Part shown: positions 35,415 through 44,491 of the stretch, one piece after another
How positions within the stretch are numbered: the first letter of the stretch is position 1
Layout of the letters: each line of letters opens with the position of its first letter
NCBI GenBank assembly: GCA_045612105.1
Contig: JAZKYL010000045.1
Span: 23,795 to 87,794 of the forward strand
DNA length: 64,000 nucleotides
Direction of reading: 5' to 3'
Source of the DNA: SVTX01 sp045612105
Lineage (GTDB): Bacteria > Bacillota > Clostridia > Oscillospirales > CAG-272
The notes under the pieces: model-generated
What the model saw: the letters and a program-made list of their open reading frames with translations, nothing else
Databases searched by the model: none
Told to the model about the DNA's origin: nothing
Made by a program: the position numbers and the translations under genes

Positions 35415-37241
35415 ATGAAAAGCACTAAAATTTTAGCCCTCTTACTCTCGCTTTGTCTTATTTTGTCGGTGTTCGTCGCCTGCGGAGAAACTCCCCAAAT
35501 AACAACAGGAGCGGAGACTAAAGATAAGGTTGAGACCGACGAAATAAATGCTCCGAATGTCGAAACTACGATTTCCGATACCGAGAACAATGCCCCGAAT
35601 GTCGAAACTACGGGTTCCGATACCGAGAACAATGTTCCAGATTCCGAACCAACTGTAACAAATGCCGAAACCACCGATTTTGAGGATAAAACTGCGACTT
35701 TTGAGAGCGAAGCCGCGACTTCTGAGATTGAAACCGCTTCTCCCGAAACCGAAACTACTGTTGCTGAGACTGAAACCACGTCTCCCGAAACCGAAACTAC
35801 CATTGCTGAGACTGAAACTACGTCTCCCGAAACCGAAACTACCGTTGCTGAGACTGAAACCGAGACCGAAACCTATCCTATACCCAGCAAAGGCCTCATA
35901 TTCATCTCAAACGGCGACCAAACCTGCTATGTTAGCAGAATCGGAACTTGTAAAGATACCGATATTGTAATTCCTCATACATCACCCGATGGAGACAGTG
36001 TCACAAGCATTGGTAATTCTGCATTCTTTGGTTGCACAAGCCTTACAAGCATTACTATCCCCGACAGTGTTACAAGCATTGGCGGTGATACGTTCTCCGG
36101 TTGCTCAAGCCTAACAAAAATTACTATTCCCAACAGTGTCGCAAGCATTGGTTGGGAGGCGTTTGAGGATTGCTCAAGCCTAACAAACATTACTATCCCC
36201 AACAGTGTCACAAGCATTGGTTGGGGGGCATTCCGGCATTGCTCAAGCCTTACAAGTATAACTATCCCCGACGGCATCACGAGTATTAGTGAAGATGTGT
36301 TCTACGGTTGCGGGGGCCTTACGAGCGTTATTTTCGGAGAAAACAGCCAGCTTACAAGCATTGGCGAAGGTGCGTTTTTAGGTTGCGGCGGTCTTACAAG
36401 CATTACTATCCCAAACAGTGTCACAAGCATTGGTGATAATGCGTTCGATCTTTGCTCAGGACTTACCAACATAACCATCCCCGACGGTGTCACAAGCATT
36501 GGTGATGAGGCATTCTCCTATTGCTCAAGCCTTACGAGCGTTGTTTTCGGAGAAAACAGCCAGCTTGCAAGCATTAGTTCGGGTGTGTTCTGGCGTTGCA
36601 CAAGTCTTACAAGCATTACTATCCCAAACAGTGTCACAAGTATTGGTGCTGAAGCATTCGAAGTATGCTCACGCCTTACGAGCATAACCATCCCTGACAG
36701 CGTCACAAGCATTGGTAATAGTGCGTTTCGGGATTGCTCAAGCCTTACAAGCGTTATTTTCGGGAAAAACAGCCAGCTTACAAGCATTGGTTGGTTTGCG
36801 TTCTACGGTTGCTCAAGCCTTACAAGCCTAACTATTCCCGATAGCGTCACAAGCATTGGTTGGGGTGTGCTCATAGTTTGCTCAAGCCTGGAGAGCATAA
36901 CCGTTGATGAAAATAATGCTATATATCATAGCGCAGGTAATTGTTTGATAGAAACTGAAAGCAAAATGTTAATTGCGGGATGTAAAAGCAGTATTGTTCC
37001 CGATGACGGAAGTGTAACAAGCATTGGCAATTATGCGTTCGACAGCTGCTCAAGCCTTACGAACATAATTATCCCCGACAGTGTAACAAGCATTGGAGAC
37101 TTTGCATTCTCCGGTTGCTACAGCCTTGAAACTGTATATTATATGGGAACCGAAGAAGAGTGGGCAGCAATCAGCATTGGTTCAGACAATAGTTGTCTCA
37201 CAGATGCCACAATAATTTACAACTACGTTCCCACAGAATAA
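35415..37241 (+). CDS. BspA-type leucine-rich-repeat lipoprotein
   Basis: 608-residue surface lipoprotein (lipobox FVAC, C23) with AAGGAG before the ATG; an in-frame start 90 bases earlier has no ribosome site. Residues about 30-155 are a low-complexity Thr/Glu/Pro linker made of SPETETTVAETET units. Residues about 175-590 are some 17-18 BspA-type LRR (LRR_5) units of 23 residues (C-SSLTSITIPDSVTSIG-xxAF). Such proteins bind host or bacterial surface ligands; the ligand is unknown. The repeats are nearly identical in DNA too. It is the only gene between its promoter and terminator. Confidence 0.9.
   Translation: MKSTKILALLLSLCLILSVFVACGETPQITTGAETKDKVETDEINAPNVETTISDTENNAPNVETTGSDTENNVPDSEPTVTNAETTDFEDKTATFESEAATSEIETASPETETTVAETETTSPETETTIAETETTSPETETTVAETETETETYPIPSKGLIFISNGDQTCYVSRIGTCKDTDIVIPHTSPDGDSVTSIGNSAFFGCTSLTSITIPDSVTSIGGDTFSGCSSLTKITIPNSVASIGWEAFEDCSSLTNITIPNSVTSIGWGAFRHCSSLTSITIPDGITSISEDVFYGCGGLTSVIFGENSQLTSIGEGAFLGCGGLTSITIPNSVTSIGDNAFDLCSGLTNITIPDGVTSIGDEAFSYCSSLTSVVFGENSQLASISSGVFWRCTSLTSITIPNSVTSIGAEAFEVCSRLTSITIPDSVTSIGNSAFRDCSSLTSVIFGKNSQLTSIGWFAFYGCSSLTSLTIPDSVTSIGWGVLIVCSSLESITVDENNAIYHSAGNCLIETESKMLIAGCKSSIVPDDGSVTSIGNYAFDSCSSLTNIIIPDSVTSIGDFAFSGCYSLETVYYMGTEEEWAAISIGSDNSCLTDATIIYNYVPTE
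35990..37130 (+). repeat. Tandem 69-bp coding repeats of the LRR lipoprotein
   Basis: Segments coding SLTSITIPDSVTSIG recur about every 69 bases with few differences (for example near 36042, 36111, 36180 and 36249), a sign of recent tandem duplication. Confidence 0.85.
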
Positions 37242-37254
37242 TAACATCCATTTT

Positions 37255-37285
37255 ACGGCACTCACGAAGGTGGGTGCCGTTTTTT
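37255..37285 (+). terminator. Intrinsic terminator of the LRR lipoprotein gene
   Basis: Stem CGGCACTCAC / GTGGGTGCCG (one G-U pair) with T6. Confidence 0.85.
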
Positions 37286-37390
37286 GCTTATTATTTGTTA
37301 TTTATGGGAGATTTTATAGTAAAAAACGGCTTTGAAAATCACGAAAGTTGCATAAATATTCACATAAATATCTAATCGGTCAAAAAAGTG

Positions 37391-37420
37391 AAATTTTAGC
37401 CTTCTAAATCGCTAAATTTT
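37391..37420 (+). promoter_or_regulatory. Inverted repeat upstream of the aromatic fermentation operon promoter
   Basis: AAATTTTAGC and GCTAAATTTT form a near-perfect inverted repeat with a 10-base centre, 22 bases upstream of the -35 box. This is a possible activator or repressor site. Confidence 0.4.
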
Positions 37421-37442
37421 ATCGAAAAATGTCAATTAGTTA

Positions 37443-37471
37443 TTGACAAATCATGCTCTCTGTGATATAAT
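37443..37471 (+). promoter_or_regulatory. Consensus promoter of the symporter-PaaK-IorAB operon
   Basis: TTGACA, 17-base spacer, TATAAT, with TGTGA in front of the -10 (extended -10). It is about 50 bases before the symporter ATG. Confidence 0.92.
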
Positions 37472-37521
37472 ATTTTTATTCTTTTTTTAATACAATCGCA
37501 CACAAAAAAGGAGACTTTATC

Positions 37522-39066
37522 ATGTTTTGGGACTATATAATTCTGGCGATATACGCGCTATCTATGGTAGGCGTGGCAATATACACCAAAAATCGCTCGG
37601 GATCGGTTGACGACTTCCTTCTTGCGGGTAAAAAGGGCCTTAACGGCTGGATGACAGCCTTCGCATACGGCACCACCTACTTCTCGGCAGTTATCTTCAT
37701 CGGATACGCAGGTCAGTTTGGCAGACAATTCGGTCTTGCGGCTATCTGGATAGGCGTTGGAAACGCTATAATCGGCACTCTTTTCGCGTGGCTCGTTCTT
37801 GCAAAGAGAACAAAAAATATGACTCGCCGTCTTGAGGCGAAAACAATGCCCGAGTTCTTTGAAAAGCGTTACGGAAGCAAAAATCTCAAGCTTTTTTCCG
37901 CAATCGTTATCTTTATTTTCCTGATCCCCTACTCCGCATCGGTCTACAACGGACTCAGCGCGCTTTTTGAGACAGTATTTGGCATCGACGGCTGGATCGT
38001 AATGATCGCTCTTGCGGCTCTCACCGCTCTCTATCTCTTCTTCGGCGGCTATTTCGCAACCGCTCTCTCGGATTTCATTCAGGGAATCATAATGATCGTT
38101 GGCGTGGCTCTAATGGTCTTCTGCTTCATGAATCACGAAAACATAAACTGGAATATTTCGGAGCTTGTAAACGACAAAAATCTCACCTGGTTCACATTCG
38201 GAAATGAAAATGCATCGGGAATCTACGGCACCACCGTCTCGCTGATCTCACTTACTCTGCTGACGTCTCTCGGCGTTTGGGCACTTCCCCAGACCATACA
38301 TAAGTATTACGCCATCCGCGACAAGAAGGCGATCACTCAAGGAATAGTAGTCAGCACGATATTTGCTCTTATCATAGGCTTTGTTGCTTACTTCACAGGC
38401 GCGCTCAGCATTTTCTTCCCCGAGACGCAGGGTGTTTCGGATTCCTTCGTGATACCCACAATGTTAAAGTTAGTTATCCCCGCGGGACTTATGGGCGTTA
38501 TCGCCGTACTGATACTTTCGGCGAGTATGTCAACGCTCTCGTCGGTCTCCCTTGCCAGCGCATCGGTCATCGCGGTTGACATCTACAAGGGCACCGTCAA
38601 CAAGGAGGCAAGCGACAAAAAGACCAACACGGTTATGAGAATTCTTTGCCTCGTTTTCGTTGTGATATCGGTCGTTCTTGCAATTCTCAACGAGAAATTC
38701 GGCATCGCCGCCATCGCTTATATGACGGGAATCAGCTGGGGAACTCTTGCGGGCTGCTTTATGGGTCCCTTCGTCCTCGGCGTCATATGGAAGAAAGTCA
38801 CAAGACCTGCGGTCTGGACGTCGATAATCAGCTCCCTCGTGCTTACGGCGACCCTTATAGTCGTCTTCGGATTTGACAAAAACAGCTGGAGCTGTGACTT
38901 CGGCACGGCGCTTCAAAGCGGTGTAGGCTGCTCACCCCTTATCGGCGTAATATGTATGGTATTCTCGCTGATAATCACAGTCATTGTCAGCCTCTGCACC
39001 AAGAAGCCCGACGACGAAACACTTTACAACGCATTCGACAAGCCTATTGAAGGCGAAATCAAATAA
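37522..39066 (+). CDS. Sodium:solute symporter (SSS family)
   Basis: 514 residues, about 13 membrane spans. The N-terminus (YALSMVGVAIYTKNRSGSVDDFLLAGK) and the segment TYFSAVIFIGYAGQFG are typical of the PutP/SSS family. GGAGA precedes the ATG. It heads an operon for arylpyruvate oxidation, so it may import aromatic amino acids or arylacetates; the substrate is inferred from context only. The next gene follows by 15 bases. Confidence 0.88.
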   Translation: MFWDYIILAIYALSMVGVAIYTKNRSGSVDDFLLAGKKGLNGWMTAFAYGTTYFSAVIFIGYAGQFGRQFGLAAIWIGVGNAIIGTLFAWLVLAKRTKNMTRRLEAKTMPEFFEKRYGSKNLKLFSAIVIFIFLIPYSASVYNGLSALFETVFGIDGWIVMIALAALTALYLFFGGYFATALSDFIQGIIMIVGVALMVFCFMNHENINWNISELVNDKNLTWFTFGNENASGIYGTTVSLISLTLLTSLGVWALPQTIHKYYAIRDKKAITQGIVVSTIFALIIGFVAYFTGALSIFFPETQGVSDSFVIPTMLKLVIPAGLMGVIAVLILSASMSTLSSVSLASASVIAVDIYKGTVNKEASDKKTNTVMRILCLVFVVISVVLAILNEKFGIAAIAYMTGISWGTLAGCFMGPFVLGVIWKKVTRPAVWTSIISSLVLTATLIVVFGFDKNSWSCDFGTALQSGVGCSPLIGVICMVFSLIITVIVSLCTKKPDDETLYNAFDKPIEGEIK

Positions 39067-39081
39067 AAAAGGTATAGGAAA

Positions 39082-40383
39082 ATGATCTGGTCAAAAGAAG
39101 AAACACTTCCAAGAGAAGAAATAGAAAAAATACAGCTTGAGCGCTTGCAAGAGACCGTCGCTCGCGTTTACGAGAAGGTCGAGCCCTACAGAAAAAAGAT
39201 GGATGAGGCGGGTGTTAAGCCCGAGGACATCAAGACACTCAAGGATCTTGCAAAGCTGCCCTTCGTCACAAAGCAGGATATGAGAGACAACTACCCCTTC
39301 GGACTTTTCGCGGTTCCCAAGGACGAGCTTGTCAGGATACACGCTTCCAGTGGAACCACGGGCAAACCTACCGTTGTAGGCTACACTCAGGGCGACCTTG
39401 AGACCTGGACAGAGTGTGTATCGCGTATCGCTTGCATGGGCGGTGCGACTCGTCGTGACGTAGCGCAGATCTGCTTTGGCTATGGTATGTTTACGGGAGC
39501 TCTGGGACTTCACTACGGTCTTGAGAATATCGGCGCGGCTATCGTTCCCTCCTCCACAGGCAACTCCGAAAAGCAGATAATGTATATGCAGGATTTCGAG
39601 ACCTCGCTGCTTGTGGCGACCCCCTCTTACGCTCTCCGCCTTGCCGAGGTAGCGAGAGAAATGGGTATCGATCCTGCGAAGGATCTTAAAGTTAAAATCG
39701 CTCTCGTTGGAAGCGAGCTTCTCACCGACGCTATGCGCGAGGAGATGCACAAATACTGGGGCGAGGACATCAAGATAACCTCTAACTACGGAATGAGCGA
39801 GCTTATGGGTCCCGGTGTTTCGGGCGAGTGCCTTGAGACCTGCGGAATGCACATCAATGAGGATTTCTTCATTCCCGAGATCATTGATTCCCAAACTGGC
39901 GAAGTTCTCCCCGCAGGCGAGCAGGGTGAGCTTGTCATCACCTGCATAAAGAAGGAAGGACTTCCTCTTATCCGTTACAGAACAAAGGATATAACAAGAC
40001 TCTTCTACGAAAAGTGCAAGTGCGGACGAACCTTCTGCCGCATGGAAAACCTTTCGGGAAGAAGCGACGACATGCTGAAGATCCGCGGAGTCAACGTATT
40101 CCCCAGCCAGATCGAGGAAGTCATTCTCAGCATCGACGAGCTTGGTCCTCACTACGAAATTGTGCTTGAACGTGAGGGATATCTCGACAAGCTGACTGTC
40201 AAGGTTGAGCTCTCTCAGATCACCGACTCCTTTGCAACTCTCGAAAAGATCTCCAAGACCTTGAAGAACAAGCTGAAGATAGTTCTCGGTCTTGACGCCA
40301 AGATCATGCTCGAATCTCCCAACACTCTCCAGCGTTTTGAGGGCAAGGCAAAGAGAGGCAAGGACCTCAGAAACATTAAGTAA
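39082..40383 (+). CDS. paaK: Phenylacetate-CoA ligase (first copy)
   Basis: 433-residue adenylate-forming enzyme that interconverts an arylacetate, ATP and CoA with aryl-acetyl-CoA, AMP and pyrophosphate. AMP-binding motif HASSGTTGKPTVVGYT is at about 90-105. NYGMSELMGPGV, the RYRTKDITRLF core and the RSDDMLKIRGVNVFPSQIEE hinge are intact. With iorAB next door it probably works on phenyl-, hydroxyphenyl- or indole-acetate, possibly in the ATP-yielding direction. A clear homologue sits after iorB. A weak AGG site precedes the ATG. Confidence 0.92.
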   Translation: MIWSKEETLPREEIEKIQLERLQETVARVYEKVEPYRKKMDEAGVKPEDIKTLKDLAKLPFVTKQDMRDNYPFGLFAVPKDELVRIHASSGTTGKPTVVGYTQGDLETWTECVSRIACMGGATRRDVAQICFGYGMFTGALGLHYGLENIGAAIVPSSTGNSEKQIMYMQDFETSLLVATPSYALRLAEVAREMGIDPAKDLKVKIALVGSELLTDAMREEMHKYWGEDIKITSNYGMSELMGPGVSGECLETCGMHINEDFFIPEIIDSQTGEVLPAGEQGELVITCIKKEGLPLIRYRTKDITRLFYEKCKCGRTFCRMENLSGRSDDMLKIRGVNVFPSQIEEVILSIDELGPHYEIVLEREGYLDKLTVKVELSQITDSFATLEKISKTLKNKLKIVLGLDAKIMLESPNTLQRFEGKAKRGKDLRNIK

Positions 40384-40407
40384 GAAACCGAAAGGACGTA
40401 CATAAAA

Positions 40408-42150
40408 ATGGCAAACAAGACTATTATGCTGGGTAACGAGGCGATCGCCCGCGGCGCATACGAGGCAGGAGTTAAGGTCTCCAGCGCGTATCCCGGAACC
40501 CCCAGCACCGAAATAAGCGAATATCTCGCAAAATACGAGGAGGTCTACACCGAGTGGGCTCCCAACGAAAAGGTAGCGGCTGAGGTTGCTATCGGCGCGT
40601 CTATCGCGGGTGTGAGATCTCTCGCGTGCATGAAGCACGTGGGACTCAACGTGGCAAGCGACCCTCTCTACACCTTTGCATACACCGGTGTTAACGGCGG
40701 CTCGGTCATCATCGTTGCCGACGACCCCGGTATGGCAAGCTCCCAGAACGAGCAGGACACCAGAATGATCGCACGTGCGGCACACGTTCCGGTGCTTGAG
40801 CCCGCGGACAGCCAGGAGGCAAAGGATTTCATTAAATACGCTTACGAGCTCAGCGAGGAATACGATACACCCGTAATCCTCCGCACCACCACAAAGCTTG
40901 CTCACTCTCAAAGCGCGGTGGAGCTCTGCGACAGAGTTGAGGTCGAGGACAAGAAATACGAACGCCAGGTACCCAAGTACGTTATGATGCCTGCAAGCGC
41001 TATCGGCAGACATATTGCCGTTGAGGCAAGAGAAAACAGAATGGCTGCCGACGCGGCTGATTTCCCCGTAAACAAGCTTGAAATAAACGACAAGAAGCTT
41101 GGCTTTATCACCTGCGGAATCGCTTATCAGTACGTCAAGGAAGCATTCCCGAATGCCAGCGTTCTGAAATTCGGTCTTGTTAATCCTATTTCCAAGAAGC
41201 TGGTTGACGACTTTATGGCAGAGGTTGAAAACGTGTACGTTTTCGAGGAGCTTGAGTCTGTTATTGAAGATCAGGTTCGCGCTTGGGGATATAATAACGT
41301 CAAGGGCAAGGACGTATTCACCCGTCAGGGCGAATACAGTGTAAATCTTCTCAAGAAGGTAATTCTCGGAGAGAGCGACGCTATCTTTGAAAAGCAGGAT
41401 GCTCCCGCCCGCCCACCCATTCTCTGCCCCGGATGCCCTCACAGAAGCGTGTTCTCTGTGCTTAACAAGCTGAAGATCCACGCGTCCGGCGACATCGGCT
41501 GCTACACTCTCGGCGCAGTTGCTCCTCTCGGTGTAGTTGACACCACCATCTGCATGGGTGCCAGTATTTCGGCTCTACACGGAATGGAAAAGGCGAAAGG
41601 CAAGGATTACATAAAGAATTGGGTTGCGGTCATCGGTGACTCGACCTTCCTTCATACCGGCATCAATTCCCTTGTAAATATGGCATACAACAAGTCCACG
41701 GGTACTGTTATGATCCTTGACAACCGCACCACGGGTATGACCGGTCACCAGGATCATGCGGCTACGGGCAAGACGCTGAAGGGCGAGGAGACCAACGCTA
41801 TTGATTTCGTAGAGCTTTGTCACGCTATCGGCGTCAAGAACGTCATCGAGGTCAACGCTTTCGACGTCGAAAGGCTTACCGCTGTTGTAAAAGAGAGTGT
41901 CGCAAGCGACGAGCTGACTGTTATTATCACCAAATCTCCCTGCGTTCTTCTGAAGGGTCAGAAATTCCCCAATAAGTGCGTAGTTGACTCCGATAAGTGC
42001 CGCAAGTGCGGTATGTGCTTGAAGATCGGATGCCCCGCTATTACCAAGCAGGCTGACGGCAAGGTCAAGATCGACGAAACTATGTGCAACGGTTGCGGTC
42101 TTTGCAAGAATTACTGCAAATTCGGCGCAATAGAAACGGTGGTGAAATAA
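40408..42150 (+). CDS. iorA: Indolepyruvate:ferredoxin oxidoreductase, alpha subunit
   Basis: 580 residues. It carries out thiamine-diphosphate-dependent oxidative decarboxylation of arylpyruvates to aryl-acetyl-CoA with reduction of ferredoxin. N-terminal pyrimidine-binding part (GNEAIARGAYEAGVKVSSAYPGTPSTE); C-terminal TPP domain with CPGCPHR and GDIGCYTLG; two terminal ferredoxin motifs (CRKCGMCLKIGCPAI and CNGCGLCKNYCKFGAI). AAAGGA precedes the ATG. It is followed after one base by iorB, the expected partner. The enzyme is oxygen-sensitive in all known cases, which fits a strict anaerobe. Confidence 0.95.
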   Translation: MANKTIMLGNEAIARGAYEAGVKVSSAYPGTPSTEISEYLAKYEEVYTEWAPNEKVAAEVAIGASIAGVRSLACMKHVGLNVASDPLYTFAYTGVNGGSVIIVADDPGMASSQNEQDTRMIARAAHVPVLEPADSQEAKDFIKYAYELSEEYDTPVILRTTTKLAHSQSAVELCDRVEVEDKKYERQVPKYVMMPASAIGRHIAVEARENRMAADAADFPVNKLEINDKKLGFITCGIAYQYVKEAFPNASVLKFGLVNPISKKLVDDFMAEVENVYVFEELESVIEDQVRAWGYNNVKGKDVFTRQGEYSVNLLKKVILGESDAIFEKQDAPARPPILCPGCPHRSVFSVLNKLKIHASGDIGCYTLGAVAPLGVVDTTICMGASISALHGMEKAKGKDYIKNWVAVIGDSTFLHTGINSLVNMAYNKSTGTVMILDNRTTGMTGHQDHAATGKTLKGEETNAIDFVELCHAIGVKNVIEVNAFDVERLTAVVKESVASDELTVIITKSPCVLLKGQKFPNKCVVDSDKCRKCGMCLKIGCPAITKQADGKVKIDETMCNGCGLCKNYCKFGAIETVVK

Positions 42151-42151
42151 T

Positions 42152-42718
42152 ATGGTTAAGAATATTATGATAGTGGGAGTTGGCGGTCAGGGCACACTCC
42201 TTACAAGCAGAATTATAGGTAAGACCGCTCTTGAGCAGGGTCTTGACGTAAAGATTTCCGAGGTTCACGGCATGGCGCAAAGAGGCGGCAGCGTTGTTAC
42301 CTTCGTCCGCTTTGGAGAAAAGGTTTACGAGCCCGTGGTCGAGGAGGGTCAGGCTGACGTTATCATCGCTTTTGAGAGACTTGAAGCTCTTCGCTATTCT
42401 CACTTTTTGAAGAAGGACGGTGTGTTGGTGGTCAACGATTGCCGAATTGATCCCATGACCGTCGTTATCGGTGCCAAGACCTATCCCGAGGGAATAATTG
42501 AGTGTCTTGAAAAGGATCACAAGGTGCTCTCAATCGACGGAATGGAGATCGCAAAATCTCTCGGCAACAGCAAGGTGCTCAACAGCGTGGTTCTCGGCTT
42601 TGCCGCAAGACACATCGGATTTGACAAGGAGATCTGGCTCAGCGTAATAGAAAAGACAGTCCCTGCAAAAACCATTGATATTAACAAGGAAGCCTTCATA
42701 AAGGGCTATGAAGCGTGA
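42152..42718 (+). CDS. iorB: Indolepyruvate:ferredoxin oxidoreductase, beta subunit
   Basis: 188-residue gamma-type oxidoreductase subunit. N-terminal NIMIVGVGGQGTLLTSRIIG and SEVHGMAQRGGSVVTFVRFG are diagnostic. It starts one base after the iorA stop, with GGTGG inside the end of iorA. It forms the catalytic complex with IorA in the cytoplasm. Confidence 0.95.
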   Translation: MVKNIMIVGVGGQGTLLTSRIIGKTALEQGLDVKISEVHGMAQRGGSVVTFVRFGEKVYEPVVEEGQADVIIAFERLEALRYSHFLKKDGVLVVNDCRIDPMTVVIGAKTYPEGIIECLEKDHKVLSIDGMEIAKSLGNSKVLNSVVLGFAARHIGFDKEIWLSVIEKTVPAKTIDINKEAFIKGYEA

Positions 42719-42735
42719 AAAGAGGTTGATTTTAA

Positions 42736-44034
42736 GTGATCTGGAATGAAACAAAAGAATGCATGAGCCGTGACGAAATGTCGAATCTGCAGAGCGCAAG
42801 ACTCGTTAAGCTCGTTGACTACGTTTACCACAACGTAGAATTCTACCGCAAGAAGATGCAGTCTATCGACCTTATGCCCGGCGACATCAAGTGCATTGAG
42901 GATATAGTCAAGCTTCCCTTCACCACCAAGGACGACCTCAGAGACAACTACCCCTTCGGTCTTTTTGCTGTACCCAATTCGCAAATTGTCAGAATTCACG
43001 CATCCAGCGGAACGACGGGCAAGGCTACCGTCGTCGGCTACACCCGCCATGACCTTGACGTCTGGGCAGAGTGCGTTGCGCGTTGCTTTTCTATGGCAGG
43101 CATTGACAAAAACGATATTATTCAGGTAGCATACGGCTATGGGCTTTTCACGGGCGGTCTTGGCGCTCACGGCGGCGCAGAAAAGATCGGTGCGACCGTC
43201 GTTCCTATGAGCGTTGGTAACTCCAAAAAGCTGACTACTATGATGGTAGACTTCGGCGCGACTGCTATCGCTTGTACGCCCTCTTACTTGCTCCATATTT
43301 CGGAAGTCCTTGAAGCAGAAGGACTTCTTGACCAGATCAAGCTGAAGGCGGCGGTCTGCGGCGCTGAGCCCTGGACCGAAAAAATGCGCCACGAAATCGA
43401 AGAAAGGCTCCACGTCAAGGCTTATGACATCTACGGTCTCAGCGAGGTCATGGGTCCCGGTGTTGCCTGCGACTGCGAATTCCATAAGGGACTTCACGTC
43501 TGCGAGGATCACTTCTACCCCGAAATTCTTGACAGCGCGACCCTTACCCCTGTCGCTGAAGGTGTGACCGGCGAGCTTGCCTTCACAACTCTTACCAAAG
43601 AAGGCATTCCGCTCATCCGTTACAGAACCAAGGATCTGACCAGCATCGACCGCTCTACTTGCGAATGCGGCAGAACAAGCGCGCGCATTTCCCGTTTCAA
43701 GGGTAGAGTTGACGATATGCTTATCATCCGCGGTGTCAACGTATTCCCCAGCCAGGTCGAGGCGGCTCTCATTAACGTCGAGGAGGTCACTCCCCACTAT
43801 ATGATGATCGTTGACCGCGTTAACAACCTTGATACACTTGAAATTCAGGTTGAGGTCGACCAGAAGTATTACACCGACGAGGTAAGAGCTATTGAGGCGC
43901 TTACCAAGAAGATTGGTCACATCATTCAGCAGGCTCTCGGAATCAACGCAAAGATCAAGATAGTTGAACCTCAGACCCTTGTTCGAAGCGAGGGCAAGGC
44001 GGTTCACGTAATCGACAAGCGTAAATTGGTATAA
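42736..44034 (+). CDS. paaK: Phenylacetate-CoA ligase (second copy)
   Basis: 432 residues, similar along its whole length to the first ligase (shared DNYPFGLFAVP, HASSGTTGKATVVGYT, YGLSEVMGPGVACD and DDMLIIRGVNVFPSQVE). It starts with GTG, with AGAGG about 11 bases upstream. Having two ligases around iorAB suggests either different aryl chains (for example phenyl and indolyl) or opposite directions. Which is which cannot be read from sequence. Confidence 0.92.
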   Translation: MIWNETKECMSRDEMSNLQSARLVKLVDYVYHNVEFYRKKMQSIDLMPGDIKCIEDIVKLPFTTKDDLRDNYPFGLFAVPNSQIVRIHASSGTTGKATVVGYTRHDLDVWAECVARCFSMAGIDKNDIIQVAYGYGLFTGGLGAHGGAEKIGATVVPMSVGNSKKLTTMMVDFGATAIACTPSYLLHISEVLEAEGLLDQIKLKAAVCGAEPWTEKMRHEIEERLHVKAYDIYGLSEVMGPGVACDCEFHKGLHVCEDHFYPEILDSATLTPVAEGVTGELAFTTLTKEGIPLIRYRTKDLTSIDRSTCECGRTSARISRFKGRVDDMLIIRGVNVFPSQVEAALINVEEVTPHYMMIVDRVNNLDTLEIQVEVDQKYYTDEVRAIEALTKKIGHIIQQALGINAKIKIVEPQTLVRSEGKAVHVIDKRKLV

Positions 44035-44062
44035 ATATATTGAACTATAAAGGAGATTTACA

Positions 44063-44491
44063 ATGTTTGCAAAGCAGTTAACCGTATTTATCGAAAACAG
44101 AACGGGCAGACTCTGCGAGGTTCTTAACGTTCTGAGAAACAATCACGTCAACATTCTCTCTCTGAGCCTTGCCGACACCACTGAGTTCGGTCTGCTCCGT
44201 CTTATAGTCGACCGCCCCGAGGTTGGCAAGGAAAAGCTTGCTGAAAACGGATTTTCCTCTCTGCTCTCCAACGTTTCTATTATCAAAATACCTCACCAGG
44301 TAGGCAGCCTTCAGGAGCTTCTCAGAGCTATCGATGAAAGCGGTGTAAATATCGAGTATATGTACGGCCTTTCGGTTGAGGACAGCGAGGCTTACGTAGT
44401 CCTCAAAGCTTCCGACGTGCAGAAGGTTGACACTATCCTTGCCGAAAACGGAATCGAGACCGTATCTTGCGACCACATCGCAAAGAAATGA
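44063..44491 (+). CDS. Tandem ACT-domain protein
   Basis: 142 residues consisting of two ACT domains (FAKQLTVFIENRTGRLCEV start and a second at about 73-140). ACT domains bind amino acids. Stand-alone tandem-ACT proteins are common next to phenylacetate-CoA ligase and ior genes, where they are presumed to sense an aromatic amino acid, although a direct target is not established. AAAGGAG precedes the ATG. The stop overlaps the next start (ATGA). Confidence 0.9.
   Translation: MFAKQLTVFIENRTGRLCEVLNVLRNNHVNILSLSLADTTEFGLLRLIVDRPEVGKEKLAENGFSSLLSNVSIIKIPHQVGSLQELLRAIDESGVNIEYMYGLSVEDSEAYVVLKASDVQKVDTILAENGIETVSCDHIAKK

Noticed and set aside
39091..41481. Minus-strand open frame of 796 codons
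   Set aside because: Antisense to paaK and iorA, which are unmistakable; no motif on the minus frame.
42706..44142. Minus-strand open frame of 478 codons
   Set aside because: Antisense shadow of the second phenylacetate-CoA ligase.
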